Translations under genes and position numbers: made by a program
In this document: one piece after another, positions 1-10,022 of the stretch
Layout: the number at the start of each line of letters is the position of its first letter
Position numbering within the stretch: the first letter of the stretch is position 1
Notes under the pieces: model-generated
The model's input: only the letters and a program-made list of their open reading frames with translations
What the model was told of the DNA's origin: nothing
Databases searched by the model: none
Source: Cylindrotheca closterium
Taxonomy: Eukaryota > Bacillariophyta > Bacillariophyceae > Bacillariales > Bacillariaceae
Length of the DNA: 22,296 nucleotides
Assembly (NCBI GenBank): GCA_933822405.4
Contig: CAKOGP040001736.1
Coordinates: 426,131-448,426, forward strand
Direction: 5' to 3'

Positions 1-4
1 TCGA

Positions 5-207
5 ATGTCAGAGACATCATACAGACATATTCGAAGAACTCCAATATCCGATGACGGGTTCGTTTTCAACATCACAGTTCGGGAACCATTGAGATTGTCG
101 TTCAACTCATTCCTGATCAGGATACTGACTCCATACAACATGGGTATGCCACATCTGACAAGAAAGGCCTGCTTGCCGGGAAATTCCGCAAAATGGTGTC
201 GTCTGAT

Positions 208-243
<36 letters not shown>

Positions 244-1657
244 TCACAATGGGATTCAGCACTTTAGCAGCAGCAGCAGTAGTGATGGATACGGCAAGAG
301 ATTCAAAAATCCGTCCCAACAAAAATACTGGGCCTACAATCGAGCTACTGGACGTCACCAGCGTCCCATTTTCGTAGCGGCAACGAAGCAGCATGTTGGA
401 AAGACCACCACCAGTTTGGCGATTATGAGTGGACTCAAGAAAAGATTCGATAAGGTGGGATTCATCAAGCCAGTCGGACAGCAGCACGTGGCTGTTCCAT
501 CCAGTAAAGGATCTGACGAAATGATCCGTGTTGACAAGGATGTGGTATTGGTCCGAGAACATTTCGGATTGGATCACATCAATTATCAGGATATGTCTCC
601 TGTGATTGTCCCCCGAGGATACACTCGGGATTATGTCGATGGAAAGATTAGTTTCGACGATCAAGTAGAAGCAGTGGAAAGCAGTATGGCCCATATTGCT
701 GAGAAATCAGATGCTGTCTTGATTGAGGGAACCGGCCATTGCGCCGTTGGAAGTATTGTTGGCTTGAACAATGCAAAAGTTGCCAGTTTATTGGGAGCTG
801 ACATGGTATTGATGTAAGTTCAAGTTCTATTTTCGTTCTATGTACTATGCGATTTTCACTTAACTCTCTCCGACGTGAATTTACACAACAGTGCCAATGG
901 TGGATTGGGAAAGGCGTTTGACGAATTAGAGCTCAATCGAATTCTCTGCCAGCATTATGGTGTTCGTATTGCTGGAGTCGTCATCAACAAAGTCATCCCC
1001 GAGAAATATGAACAGACCAAAAAGTACATTGCAAAAGCTATGATGCAAACTTGGGGCATTCCTCTCCTAGGATGCATCCCCGACCGGCCATTCTTGGGGT
1101 GTCCAGCTCTGGCCGACTTGGAACGACTCTTTGGTACCAAACTCTTGTCAGGGGGCGATCTAAGACTTCGACATTACAACACAAGTGATGTCAACATTGT
1201 GACAACCTCGCTCACGAGATTCTTGGAGAACCTCCGTCAGAAGCCGGCCCGGACCTTGTATATTTGCCACGTCACCAGAGATGACCTGATTGTTGGGTTC
1301 TTGGGAGAATTTCAGCGAGCCAAGACATCCACGAAGAGTGATCGAAAGTTTGAAGCTGCACTAATCGTTTGTGGCCGAGAGGGAAAGTACAGCTATTCTA
1401 AAGAAGTGATGGAAATGATTGATGGCCATCCCGAATGCCCCATCATGGCAGTACAGAAGACGACACACGAAGCCCTCAAGGAAATTCATAACTTTACACC
1501 AAAGCTGAATATTGATGATACTAACAGGGTCCAAGTGGCAGTGAATCATTACGAGCCATACATTGACTTTGAAGAATTGATGAGACGAACAACGTCAAGC
1601 AATTCCAGTTTCAACGAGCCTGGGGCGCCCAGCCTAGAAGAAATAATGCGGCTTTAA
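5..1657 (+). CDS. BioD-like P-loop + DRTGG domain protein (phosphotransacetylase N-terminal-like), one intron
   Basis: Exons 5..813 and 892..1657 are joined across a 78-nt GTAAGT...CAG intron, giving 524 residues with the frame restored (DMVLI-ANGGLGKAFDEL). Residues 121-345 resemble the BioD/CobB-like ATPase fold: Walker A around 127-135 (TKQHVGKTT) and an acidic strand LIEGTGH around 239-245. Residues about 370-490 match the DRTGG domain found in the N-terminal half of long bacterial phosphotransacetylases, with the typical end HEALKEIHNFTPKLN. The catalytic PTA domain is absent, so acetyl transfer is not expected; a nucleotide-binding or regulatory role is inference. The first 120 residues are Ser-rich and basic. 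Met46 (position 140) followed by MGMPHLTRKACLPGN has almost no acidic residues and looks like a mitochondrial presequence, so translation may start at 140 rather than 5, or upstream of the window. The domain call is strong; the function is not known. Confidence 0.85.
211..242 (+). repeat. (CAG)n microsatellite encoding polyserine
   Basis: About ten and a half CAG units read in the AGC frame as a run of serines; a second short AGC run follows at about 266-279. It lies between the presumed targeting peptide and the P-loop domain, a low-complexity linker that probably varies in length between alleles. The antisense reading gives a polyalanine ORF that I treat as a shadow. Confidence 0.9.
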
Positions 1658-1873
1658 CTAGTTTTTGTTCTGCCAATGTGAAATTCAATGATTTTAATTA
1701 TTCCAAGCTCGAAACCGCAAAGATCTAGAAGAGAAGAGGGAAAAAATGTCATTTTGTGTCTGTGATCTTAGCAGATGGCATATTATTCCATCTCTATCTT
1801 TCAGATGGAGCAGGATTTGCGACTCATCTCTCGTTAAAAGGAATTTCTTAGTCGTTTTTCAGCTTTTCCCTGG

Positions 1874-3541
1874 TCACTCTTCTAATGTTTCCTCTTTCGT
1901 GCAGATGAGGGCGTCGGCCATGCGATCGACAGCCCAAAGTAGTTCATTCCGAACTAGTGGATCATACATAGAGTGACCACCGTGAACAGGCATTCGTAGT
2001 TCAACTGTCCCATTCTTGGGCCAAGCATCCAACAGATCCAAAGCCGAGTCGGGCGGACAAATTCCGTCGGACCCACCTTGTACTATTGTAGTTGGAATGT
2101 CCTCTAATTGTTTCATCCTATCTTGGTTCAAAAGATTCAAGTGGTTCCGGCAATGATCACAGTTGCTCGAATAGAAACTGGTGAGCATTGCTTGAACTGG
2201 CAGATTCGAGTTGTCACTATTCGAAGTGCGGTATGCTGTCTGCCCTTTATAATATGGTATCGTGGGTGTGGTAATAGGGACCGTCTCTCTTGGGGGATCA
2301 TCCAAACTGTACCCGCTGGAAATATTTCGACGAAACTTTGCTTGGTGGACAGCTGGGTAGTCCAAAACATTTGACAAGTCGAGTGTCAGATTTTCTGGGG
2401 GAATGACTCGTCGGTCAAGAGATTGGTACGTCCACGAGCGTTTACTTTCATCAATATATTGACTCTTGCTCGTGAAAGCAACTGGTGGTACCTCAGGAGG
2501 TTTCCACGATCGAATGGCTTCCATAGTTGTATTGGAATTCGTCAGGTTTGCGGATGATGGAATCTTGTGTGCAACGGAATTGAAAAACTCCCACTGCATC
2601 CACGATCTGGCTGCCTTTTTTCTTTCTTCTTCTGTTGGTGCCTCCCATAAACGACGAGTGTGCTCATGCAATGCAGCTGATGGGGATATTGCTCTATCAT
2701 TCTCGTCAGCACTATCATCTTTCGCTTCGAACTGAACACCCACAGCCTCAGAAAACGATTGGAATACAGTGGGGTACTTCTTTGCTGCGCCACCAGTACT
2801 CGCAAACAGCCAATCTACTTCTTGCGGCCGAAACAAGAATACTCCCCGTAGAATAATGGATCGAACCGATTTTGGATAAGATTGACCATAGGCAATGGCA
2901 ACTGTCGTCCCCCAGCTGCCTCCCAAGACGACATCCCAATGAGGAATTTGCAAATGCGACTTCAGTCTTTCGCAGTCATCCACCAAGTCCTGCAAGGTGT
3001 TATTGGTCAAGCATCCAGTGGGTGTCGATTTTCCGCATCCTCGCTGATCCAACAAGACCACTCGATAATACCGTTCTGGATCAAAGAATCGTGCATGATT
3101 TGGAAAGCATCCAGCACCAGGACCTCCATGTAAGAATAGTCCAACTAGTTTCTTTCCCTTAGACTTTGTAGGCAAGTTTTGTTCCAGTGAGCTTGGTTTC
3201 GGTTTCCCAAGAATTTGATAACTCAGAGTATGCGTTGGATCCACTTCCAATCTTCCATTATTGAAAAGGACGTTCCATTGTGGATAGAGTTCCCGTGCTG
3301 AATCAATTCCTGGTAATGATGCTTCTGATGTTGTTTCAGTTTCCAATTCCTCAGAATTCGGATTGGTACTGAGTGAAGTTGTCACTAAAGATTTCCGTCT
3401 CTTGGAGTTGCTTGTTATTATTGGCTTATTGGAACCACCAACCACAAAGAAGTCCGGTTGAATCGGCATCCAACCAAAGGCACCTGAGGATAGTTCCAGC
3501 GAAGCCAGCAACACCAATGTCAGCTTTTCTAGCTTCCTCAT
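1874..3541 (-). CDS. Proline iminopeptidase-like alpha/beta hydrolase (S33), probably plastid-targeted
   Basis: Single exon, 555 residues from the ATG at 3541. The core has the S33 prolyl aminopeptidase signatures: oxyanion-hole HGGPG (138-142), DQRGCGKS (165-172), nucleophile elbow GGSWG (Ser209), acid GGSDGICPP (Asp492) and VHGGHS (His523). All triad residues are present, so it is probably an active peptidase releasing N-terminal residues such as proline, or a related hydrolase. The N-terminus is a signal peptide (LTLVLLASLELSSGAFGW) whose predicted cut falls between Ala and Phe, the diatom plastid bipartite presequence pattern; a Ser/Thr-rich transit-like stretch follows. The frame stays open for 77 codons upstream of this Met, but this start is the one that gives a clean targeting signal. 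An insertion of roughly 120 residues separates Ser209 from Asp492 compared with ordinary family members. The gene converges on the 3' end of the DRTGG-domain gene, with 216 bp between the stops. Confidence 0.88.
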   Translation of the reverse strand: MRKLEKLTLVLLASLELSSGAFGWMPIQPDFFVVGGSNKPIITSNSKRRKSLVTTSLSTNPNSEELETETTSEASLPGIDSARELYPQWNVLFNNGRLEVDPTHTLSYQILGKPKPSSLEQNLPTKSKGKKLVGLFLHGGPGAGCFPNHARFFDPERYYRVVLLDQRGCGKSTPTGCLTNNTLQDLVDDCERLKSHLQIPHWDVVLGGSWGTTVAIAYGQSYPKSVRSIILRGVFLFRPQEVDWLFASTGGAAKKYPTVFQSFSEAVGVQFEAKDDSADENDRAISPSAALHEHTRRLWEAPTEEERKKAARSWMQWEFFNSVAHKIPSSANLTNSNTTMEAIRSWKPPEVPPVAFTSKSQYIDESKRSWTYQSLDRRVIPPENLTLDLSNVLDYPAVHQAKFRRNISSGYSLDDPPRETVPITTPTIPYYKGQTAYRTSNSDNSNLPVQAMLTSFYSSNCDHCRNHLNLLNQDRMKQLEDIPTTIVQGGSDGICPPDSALDLLDAWPKNGTVELRMPVHGGHSMYDPLVRNELLWAVDRMADALICTKEETLEE

Positions 3542-4005
3542 GTTTATCAATACAAGAACTTTGCTGAAGGCATGGGAGCAATGATTGTTTCGTGGTACTG
3601 TACTGCTACGTCTGATGTTTGATATGCAGTATGATACAGGTGAGTACTGAAAACAAAAAAGCGAAGATCGGCGAAGGATGATATATTCATATCTTGAATC
3701 TAACATCGTTGCGGTCGAGTGGTTCGATTCATTCTCAGCATAACCACCCATTGCATTTGAAAAGATTGCCAAGTTCAGTCGTCCAATATGCCACCTCTAG
3801 CTAGCAACTTCATGTTTGATCAATGCATTGTAATTCATTAATTCTTATTTTTTCAACTAGAAATATGAGTTTGCCGTCCATTCCCCAAAAAGGCGCTAGG
3901 AACTCTTACTAGACTCGCTTCATTTCAAAAGCACATCACCCACATTATAACACGAGACATTATCACAACCACGTTGATATGAAGCTATCCAAACAAAACC
4001 GGTTC
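3542..4005. other. Intergenic: 5' flank of the hydrolase gene and 3' flank of the RRM gene
   Basis: No convincing coding frame beyond the upstream open extension of the hydrolase frame (to 3772). The stretch 3815-3860 is AT-rich and may hold the hydrolase promoter. No clear TATA box or repeat was identified. Confidence 0.5.
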
Positions 4006-5455
4006 TTAGGCTTTTTGATCCAAACGAATTTCCAACTTGGAACCATCCAATTCGGATCCATTCATAGTTTCGACAGCCTTTTCGGCATCTTCCTTGTTGA
4101 AGAATCGAACAGTTGCAAACTTGCCAGGGCGCGAGTCTGCTCTATCGACATCACCAACTGTCTTGAAATGATCCTTGACCTTGCGCCAATCAGTAGTGGA
4201 AGAAATATTGGAAATGTAGATTTGTTTTCCTTCTGATGGCTCTCCCGAGCCTCGACCACCACCACGTCCTCCGCGGCCACGGCCACCCCCGCGGCCACGA
4301 CCACGTCCTCCGCGGCCGCCGCCGCCACTACCACCACCTCCTTGACCACGATCTTCTCGGAGACGAATGGCACGTCCATCCAAATCGGAATCTTGCAATT
4401 CGCGAATGGCTCTGGCGGCCTCTTGCGCTTTTTGGTAGACAACCACACCACATCCATTGGATCTGCCTTCATGGTTGGTCAAAACGGTGGCGTTATCAAC
4501 GTTACCAGCCTTTCGCATGTGATCCTTCAGTCCTTGCCAGTCCGTCTCATAGCTCAAGTTCCATACGTAAACAGCAGCGTTACCGCCTGGGGCAGCGTTC
4601 TTGTTGCCTCCAGTAGCACCTTCACCAGCAGAGGATCCTTCACGATCTTCACGAACAAAAATCATGCGTCCCTTCAATTCAGTTTGAGTCAAAGTTTCAA
4701 TGGCCTTTTGAGCATCTTCAGTAGTGGCGTACTCGACAACACCACATCCCTTGGATCTTCCATTGTGCTCGCAAATAACTTCAGCATGAACCACATTGCC
4801 AGCTGGCATCATGTGATCCTTGAGATCTTGCCATTGAACTTCCCAACTAAGATTACCAACATACACTCTTCGACCCTGTGCTTTCTCATCCGAAGAGAAC
4901 TTGGTTCCAGCACTATTGGCAGGAGCTGCACGAGTAGCACCAGCATTCTGCTCTTCACGATCCTCTCGGACAAAAATCTGACGTCCCTTCAGTTCAGTAT
5001 CGTTCAGAGTGAGCACAGCTTGTTTGGCACCTTCCACAGTGGCAAACTCCACAATTCCGCATCCCTTGGATCGTCCATCTCGAGTTTGCATGACGTCAGC
5101 TCGTGTAACATCGTGTCCCACGGTCTTGAAGAGATCCTTAAGGTCTCTCCAATCGACACCCCAGGCCAAGTTTCCAACATAAACTCGCTTGGATTTGCCA
5201 GTTTCGTCGTCACTGGCAGCAGCTGGGGCAGCGGCTTCTTCCGTCTTGGGCACTTCCTACAATGCGGTTTGGTAAAAGTGGCAGAATGATGAGAACACTG
5301 AGAAATTTATCGCAACTCAAGATAGTAATAAGTGAAGAACGACATCACCTCTCCGATGACTCAAAATACGCGGCGATTCACTTGCGAACACTCCTCTCAT
5401 TTTCTCCAATCCTGTCCCTCAGAGCCTCTAAGTGTCTTACCTCTGTTGATGCCAT
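4006..5455 (-). CDS. RNA-binding protein with four RRM domains and an RGG box, tiny first exon
   Basis: Exon 1 is only 15 coding nt (5455..5441, M-A-S-T-E). It is joined over a 184-nt intron (donor GTAAG at 5440, acceptor TTGTAG ending at 5257) to exon 2 (5256..4006), giving 421 residues. Without this splice the big reading frame has no ATG before RRM1. RRM1 spans about 28-103, RRM2 124-199, RRM3 223-298 and RRM4 349-419. RNP2-like YVGNL and RNP1-like GRSKGCG motifs recur in the first three, while RRM4 is more diverged (YISNI, KFATVRF). A Gly/Arg-rich stretch (about 300-343) lies between RRM3 and RRM4 and would bind RNA and be a target for arginine methylation. The organisation recalls Gbp2/Hrb1 or hnRNP M-type shuttling mRNA-binding proteins, so a role in mRNA packaging or export is likely but inferred. 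A long antisense open frame over the gene is a codon-use shadow. Confidence 0.9.
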
Positions 5456-5902
5456 TCTACTATCTCTTCCTTATCCTTCCTGAAAAGACCAAAACTTTCC
5501 CTCTCACAATATTAAGACACAGCCACCAAAACCACTGGTGATGCCCTTGCCATCTGGAAAGCCTGCTGCCTCACGGACATTGCACCTTTTTGCCGCGCCT
5601 TTTGGGATTTTACTTAACGACAAAATAATACCGTTCAGATGTGAACGGTACGCGTGTCAGTTCGGCCCGCTTGATCCGCGACAATTCTCGTACGTGACCG
5701 AAAAGAAGGAGTAGAGAGGCTCAAAAGAAGACCGCAACCAGAAAGTTCAATACGGTAGTATAGGTCTAAGACCAGTTGTTGTACCGGTATGATATAAAAT
5801 ATATTATGAATTGAACTATGTATTTTAAAATAATAAGTGAAGGTTATTCTAACACAGGAAACAAACTAATACAACAAACCCCATAAGTGAAAGAGATCAA
5901 TC
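5456..5902. other. Intergenic region: upstream flank of the RRM gene, 3' flank of the Cys-repeat gene
   Basis: It holds the probable promoter and 5'UTR of the RRM gene (5456 to about 5700), the inverted repeat at 5629-5650, one TACCGGTA palindrome (5782-5789) and an AT-rich stretch (5790-5840) that probably belongs to the 3' side of the minus-strand Cys-repeat gene. No coding frame is supported. Confidence 0.5.
5629..5650. promoter_or_regulatory. Perfect 9-bp inverted repeat upstream of the RRM gene
   Basis: TACCGTTCA and TGAACGGTA are exact reverse complements separated by GATG. It lies about 175 bp upstream of the RRM-protein ATG. A dyad binding site for a dimeric factor is the simplest reading; it could also be an RNA hairpin if transcribed. 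The half-site shares CGGTA with the dispersed TACCGGTA palindromes. Confidence 0.45.
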
Positions 5903-8008
5903 TTACAATCCCAAAGCCACACCAACGGCAGCCACCATGGTCACGACCGTCATCATCAAGTACTGCTTGTTGTTGCCCGAAGCAGAATTAAGTTCGCCAG
6001 GACTGCGGTCATTAGTAGTGGGTTCATCACCTCCATCAATGGTTGGTTCTCCTCCAGTGACTGTTGGTTCATTTTGAAGAGGAGTGTTGGGCGCAACGGT
6101 GGGTGGTGTTCCTGTTGGGACACCAGTGGGGTTGGAAGAAGCAGCGCGAGATGGAGCGGCGGAGATGGAAGGCATCATGGAGGGACTTTCAGTGGTTTCT
6201 CCACATTGACATCCAGCTTGAATGGCACCTTCTCTTCGCTCGAGACAGACGATTTCATCAATGATAGTGTCCTTCATTTCCTTTTCGACCTTATCACATT
6301 CTTCCAATTCACCCGTCCAAGGAACTGTAATCTCAAACTTTTTATCAAAAAGCTTACGGTCCTTGTTGGGACAAATACCGTCACACTTTTTCGGTTCGCC
6401 ACAGCGACATCCAGCCGCCAAGGCTTCGTTGATACTGTCCGTGCACAAGCCCTCATCGATCAATTGACGAGCTAGCAAGTCCAAGGAAGAACAAGTGGCT
6501 GAAGTTCCAGCGGGTAGGTCCACTAGCAAGTCGGGAGTCAAGAGCTCTTCATTGAGAGCGGGACAAAGTCCATCACAATCAATGGGAGTTCCACATCGGC
6601 ATCCATTGTTCAACATTTCTGCCTTGAAGGGTGTGTACTCGTTGCATCGGCCGGGATCGATAGTGGCATCAAATTCGGCATCTAGCTGACTACAAGGAGC
6701 TTCTACCCCATTCGACAAGGACACAACCACGTTGGGAGTCGTCACTTGTTCGCCGGGGCATAGACCCTCGCAGTCCACGGGAACGTCGCATTTGCATCCA
6801 GCCGACAAGGCTTGGGAGATTTTGGACGGAACGCTTTCGCACAACACGGGACTGGTAGTACCATCCCATCGGGCATCCCAATTGGCACAAGTATCTTGTC
6901 GGCCATCGATGTTTACCAACAAGTCAGGAGTGACAATTTGTTGTCCACTTTTAGGGGTGACTAGGCCACTGTTGCAAATGCCAGGACATTCGACGGGTGC
7001 GACACTGAGAACCCGAAAAAAAAAGAGCAAGGGCGTAGACAAACATGTGTGTGAGCAAGTTGTGTTCCGCATGTATGGTATCTATCTGTGACATTCATAA
7101 TGATGACAATATACGTACCAGGAACATCCATTGTTTTGTGCCGAGCGGGAAAAGGTCTCACAGACACCCCCGGGAGCAACGATTTGTCGGTACCGAGCAT
7201 CTGCCTCCCCGCAAGTTTCGGTGATGATTCCATTTCCATTGGCGTTGGGCACAACAATAATGAAATCAGGGTCCGCCACGGTGAGGCTGGCATCGTAGCA
7301 GACACCGCTGCAAGGGCCAGGAGCTGCCGTAGGTTTGGGAGTGGTGGGAGATCCTGTGGGATCAGGAGTCGTGGGAACCTTGGTAGGAGACGCGCTACGG
7401 GTGGGTGCGGCGGATCCAGTTGGCGTTCCAGTAGGATTCACCGATGGCCTGGGTGTAGGGGATCGAGTGCGTGTGGGGTTCATGGACGGCGTGGCAGTGG
7501 GGACACCCTCGCATTGGCAGCCACTGATACGTGCCGAAGTGGAGAGGGTATTACATTGGGTGGGATTACCAACGATCTCTTGGAGTTGACCGTCAATGAC
7601 AAAGCAAAAGTCTGCGGTTTGTCCAGGAATTGTGATAATTCGGTTTGGATTGAGCAAGGTACCGCCGGGACAAATTCCAAGACATGGTTCTTGACCTGGA
7701 ACCACTGGAGCAAGGGTTGGCAAATCTGGAACCACCGGAGCAGGAGAAGGCGCGAGAGTGGGTGTTGGTGGAACACCACATTCGCAACCAAGCGCAATAG
7801 CCTGGATGGCGCTGTCCTCACATTGCACTGCGTTGTTCACGATCTGTCTTGAAATATCATTCAGAGTAGCACAAAACTGAGTGCCACTGTTCAAGAAAAT
7901 CGGCTCGGTTGGATTCAGCAGCTGTTCGCCATCATTGATGCAAATTCCAGGACATCGTTGAGCATTTGCAAGGCCCAAGAAAAAGGCACTGATTGTCAAC
8001 GATCTCAT
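5903..8008 (-). CDS. Secreted, probably GPI-anchored surface protein with seven six-cysteine repeats and Thr/Pro-rich linkers
   Basis: Exons 8008..7119 and 7004..5903 are joined across a 114-nt intron (GTACGT...CTCAG). The splice creates Cys297 and so completes the third repeat (GCSC), strong support for the model. The product has 663 residues. Residues 1-16 are a signal peptide ending ANA. Seven repeats follow the pattern C-x3-C-x(21-28)-C-x(15-16)-C-x(11-14)-C-x-C: 19-77, 109-166, 233-297, 303-369, 375-434, 440-498 and 504-564. Each begins like CPGIC or CDGLC and ends GCxC. Thr/Pro/Ser-rich mucin-like stretches lie at 78-107, 168-230 and 566-640. The last 19 residues (YLMMTVVTMVAAVGVALGL) after a small-residue patch (NSASGNN) look like a GPI-attachment signal. 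A cell-wall or adhesive role is inferred; I do not recognise the domain by name. Confidence 0.88.
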
Positions 8009-8826
8009 GGTTGATGATAAGAATAACTGTCGTGTCTACTGTTCTGATGAAGTTTGAAATTGATTGCGCTATGTTCAGCCGATCGTTGGATCTGAAAAAT
8101 TAAGTGAGAATCCACAACAATCAATCTTCGTCGACGAAAGATGCCAGATGTTGAAGATATTGCCGGTCGCAGGCTAAATCATTGGTTCGTCCGCCTTTTT
8201 TGTCCGTGAAAATGCCTAAAAGATGTGTGTCATACACATAATGAAATTGGTACGAACCGATTCTATTTATGACAGAGAACACATTTTAAGGCATTTTGGC
8301 ACGTGCTAGCCGATTTGCATAGAAAATGGTGTTTCTGAATACGGTCGAAGGGCTGACGTATCGTAATTCAGATGATGTCATCATTGATGCCATCATCGCA
8401 AGTGGATGTGGGTCATCCCCGTACCTGGTACAGTGCTGCATGGAGTCAACAAGTCTTTCATTACATATCGATAGACATCACATGCTTTATATCTACTCAC
8501 GATGAAGCTGCATTAACGATGTTGGATGTTAGAACAGCTACTGTACCAATTTGCTCATACTCCAGATTTTGCCATAAAAGTGAAACCACCACCGAAGTAA
8601 ACTGACTCAGCGCATATTGAATATTATATTTAGTACACGTAGTGTACCAGTAGCAATCATCACAAAACCACATCAATTTCTGACCAAGACAGCCAGAATT
8701 GTTTTCGGAATGAACATAATACGATTGCATCACAAAGCATTCATCCACCTTATCCTCATAATAATAATAATAATCAGCATCATGTGCAATCCAACTCAAG
8801 CGACTAAAAAGGCAGACCAAACCACC
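8009..8826. other. Divergent intergenic region between the Cys-repeat gene (-) and the oxidoreductase gene (+)
   Basis: It should hold two promoters facing outward. I see a 13-mer GGTACGAACCGAT at about 8249 that recurs near 10347, scattered GTACC/GGTAC hexamers (for example 8420-8431), and the trinucleotide repeat at 8757-8774. The short open frames here lack support from composition or homology. Confidence 0.5.
8757..8774 (+). repeat. (ATA)n microsatellite just upstream of the oxidoreductase
   Basis: About six ATA units. If translation starts at the upstream ATG at 8710, they encode a run of isoleucines inside a hydrophobic segment; if it starts at 8827, they lie in the 5'UTR. Confidence 0.8.
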
Positions 8827-10022
8827 ATGTCAGAAGGAGTTTCTTCCAAGACGGACACAGTCACAAACACCAAATGGATCTTGAAACGACGACCTCAAGG
8901 AGCTTTTGATCCCGAAAAGGACGCTGGAATGGTATCCGAAGAAATGCACATGGCCACATCCTGTGGGGACGACGAAATTGTGATCGAAGTAGACACCCTT
9001 TCCGTGGATGCTTTTATCCGAACCATGCTCGATGAAGAAGCCTACCATGGCGCAATCGATTTAGGAAAAACCATTCCCGCACTTGGTTACGGCAAGGTGG
9101 TATACTCTGGAAAGAATGCCAACAAAAAGGTCGGCTCTACAGTCCAGTGCATGATGGGTGCCCAGAGATTTGCTACCGTCAAGGCCTCTGACGCATTCCC
9201 AAAAATGGATTTGCCAAGGATGAGTTCCACAGCATCCTTAGGATTGCTGGGTGTGACGACTGGATTCACTGCCTATGCCGGCATCTTCTATGTTTGCAAA
9301 CCACCGAAAAAGGGAGACACCGTAGTGATCACTGCTGCAGCGGGAGCCGTGGGCTCGGTCGCGGTGCAACTGGCCAAGAGCACAGGTGCCAGAGGTACGA
9401 GCACACTTGAATTGAACCATGACAAACGTTTTGATGTTCATTATCATGCACTCACCATACCTCGTATTATTATTCCAATTCTTTAGTTATTGGTATTGCG
9501 GGAGGCCCCCGCAAGAATCAATATTTGATAGACGACTTGCAATTGGATGGATCCGTGGACTACAAGGATTCCACCAAGACGGTGGCGCAACAACTAGAGG
9601 AGACCTGCCCCAATGGCATTGATTTCATTTACGACAATGTTGGTGGACAAATTTTGGACGATATGTTGCTCAAGATTAATCCAAATGCACGTGTGGTCAT
9701 TTGTGGTGCCGTTTCCCAATACAACTCTGGCAAGCTAAACAAGGGACTTGTCCAAGGTCCTTCGAACTACCTCAAACTGGCCGAACGCGGTGCTACCATG
9801 AAGGGATTCAATGTCATGCAGTACTTGCACAAGCTACCATTCATGCTATTTGGAATGTTCTGGTTGAATCTACGGGGGAAGGTAACCATGAACGAACATA
9901 TCGAAACAGGCATTGAGTCATTTCCAAAGGCATTGAATCATCTATTCACTGGAGCGTCCATTGGAAAATGCCTTGTTGCTGTTAAAAGCGGAAACACTAC
10001 TGCTGACAAGAAGAAAGACTAA
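8827..10022 (+). CDS. NADP-dependent zinc-independent MDR oxidoreductase (prostaglandin reductase / alkenal reductase type)
   Basis: Exons 8827..9394 and 9487..10022 flank a 92-nt intron (GTACGA...TTTAG). The splice restores QLAKSTGARVIGIAGG, the exact place where the Rossmann beta strand must continue. The product has 367 residues. The N-terminal GroES-like domain contains NTKWILKRRPQG (14-25), typical of the PTGR/LTB4DH/curcumin-reductase group. The cofactor motif AAAGAVGS is at 170-177, and DFIYDNVGG plus a GFNVMQYL-like segment follow. No zinc-ligand cysteine cluster is seen, which fits NADPH-dependent reduction of activated C=C bonds (enals, enones) in lipid-peroxide detoxification. The ATG at 8827 has a near-ideal context (ACCACCATG). 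An in-frame ATG at 8710 would add a strongly hydrophobic 39-residue leader and could direct the enzyme into the secretory route, so the start is not settled. Confidence 0.9.

Noticed and set aside
107..694. 195-codon antisense frame with polyalanine
   Set aside because: Antisense of the CAG repeat and P-loop domain; no independent support.
3710..3740. GGTTCGATTC resembling a tRNA T-loop
   Set aside because: No acceptor, D or anticodon stem around it.
4342..5289. 315-codon open frame antisense to the RRM gene
   Set aside because: It begins with TTG, lies wholly over a strongly supported gene, and its content mirrors the RRM codons; a codon-use shadow.
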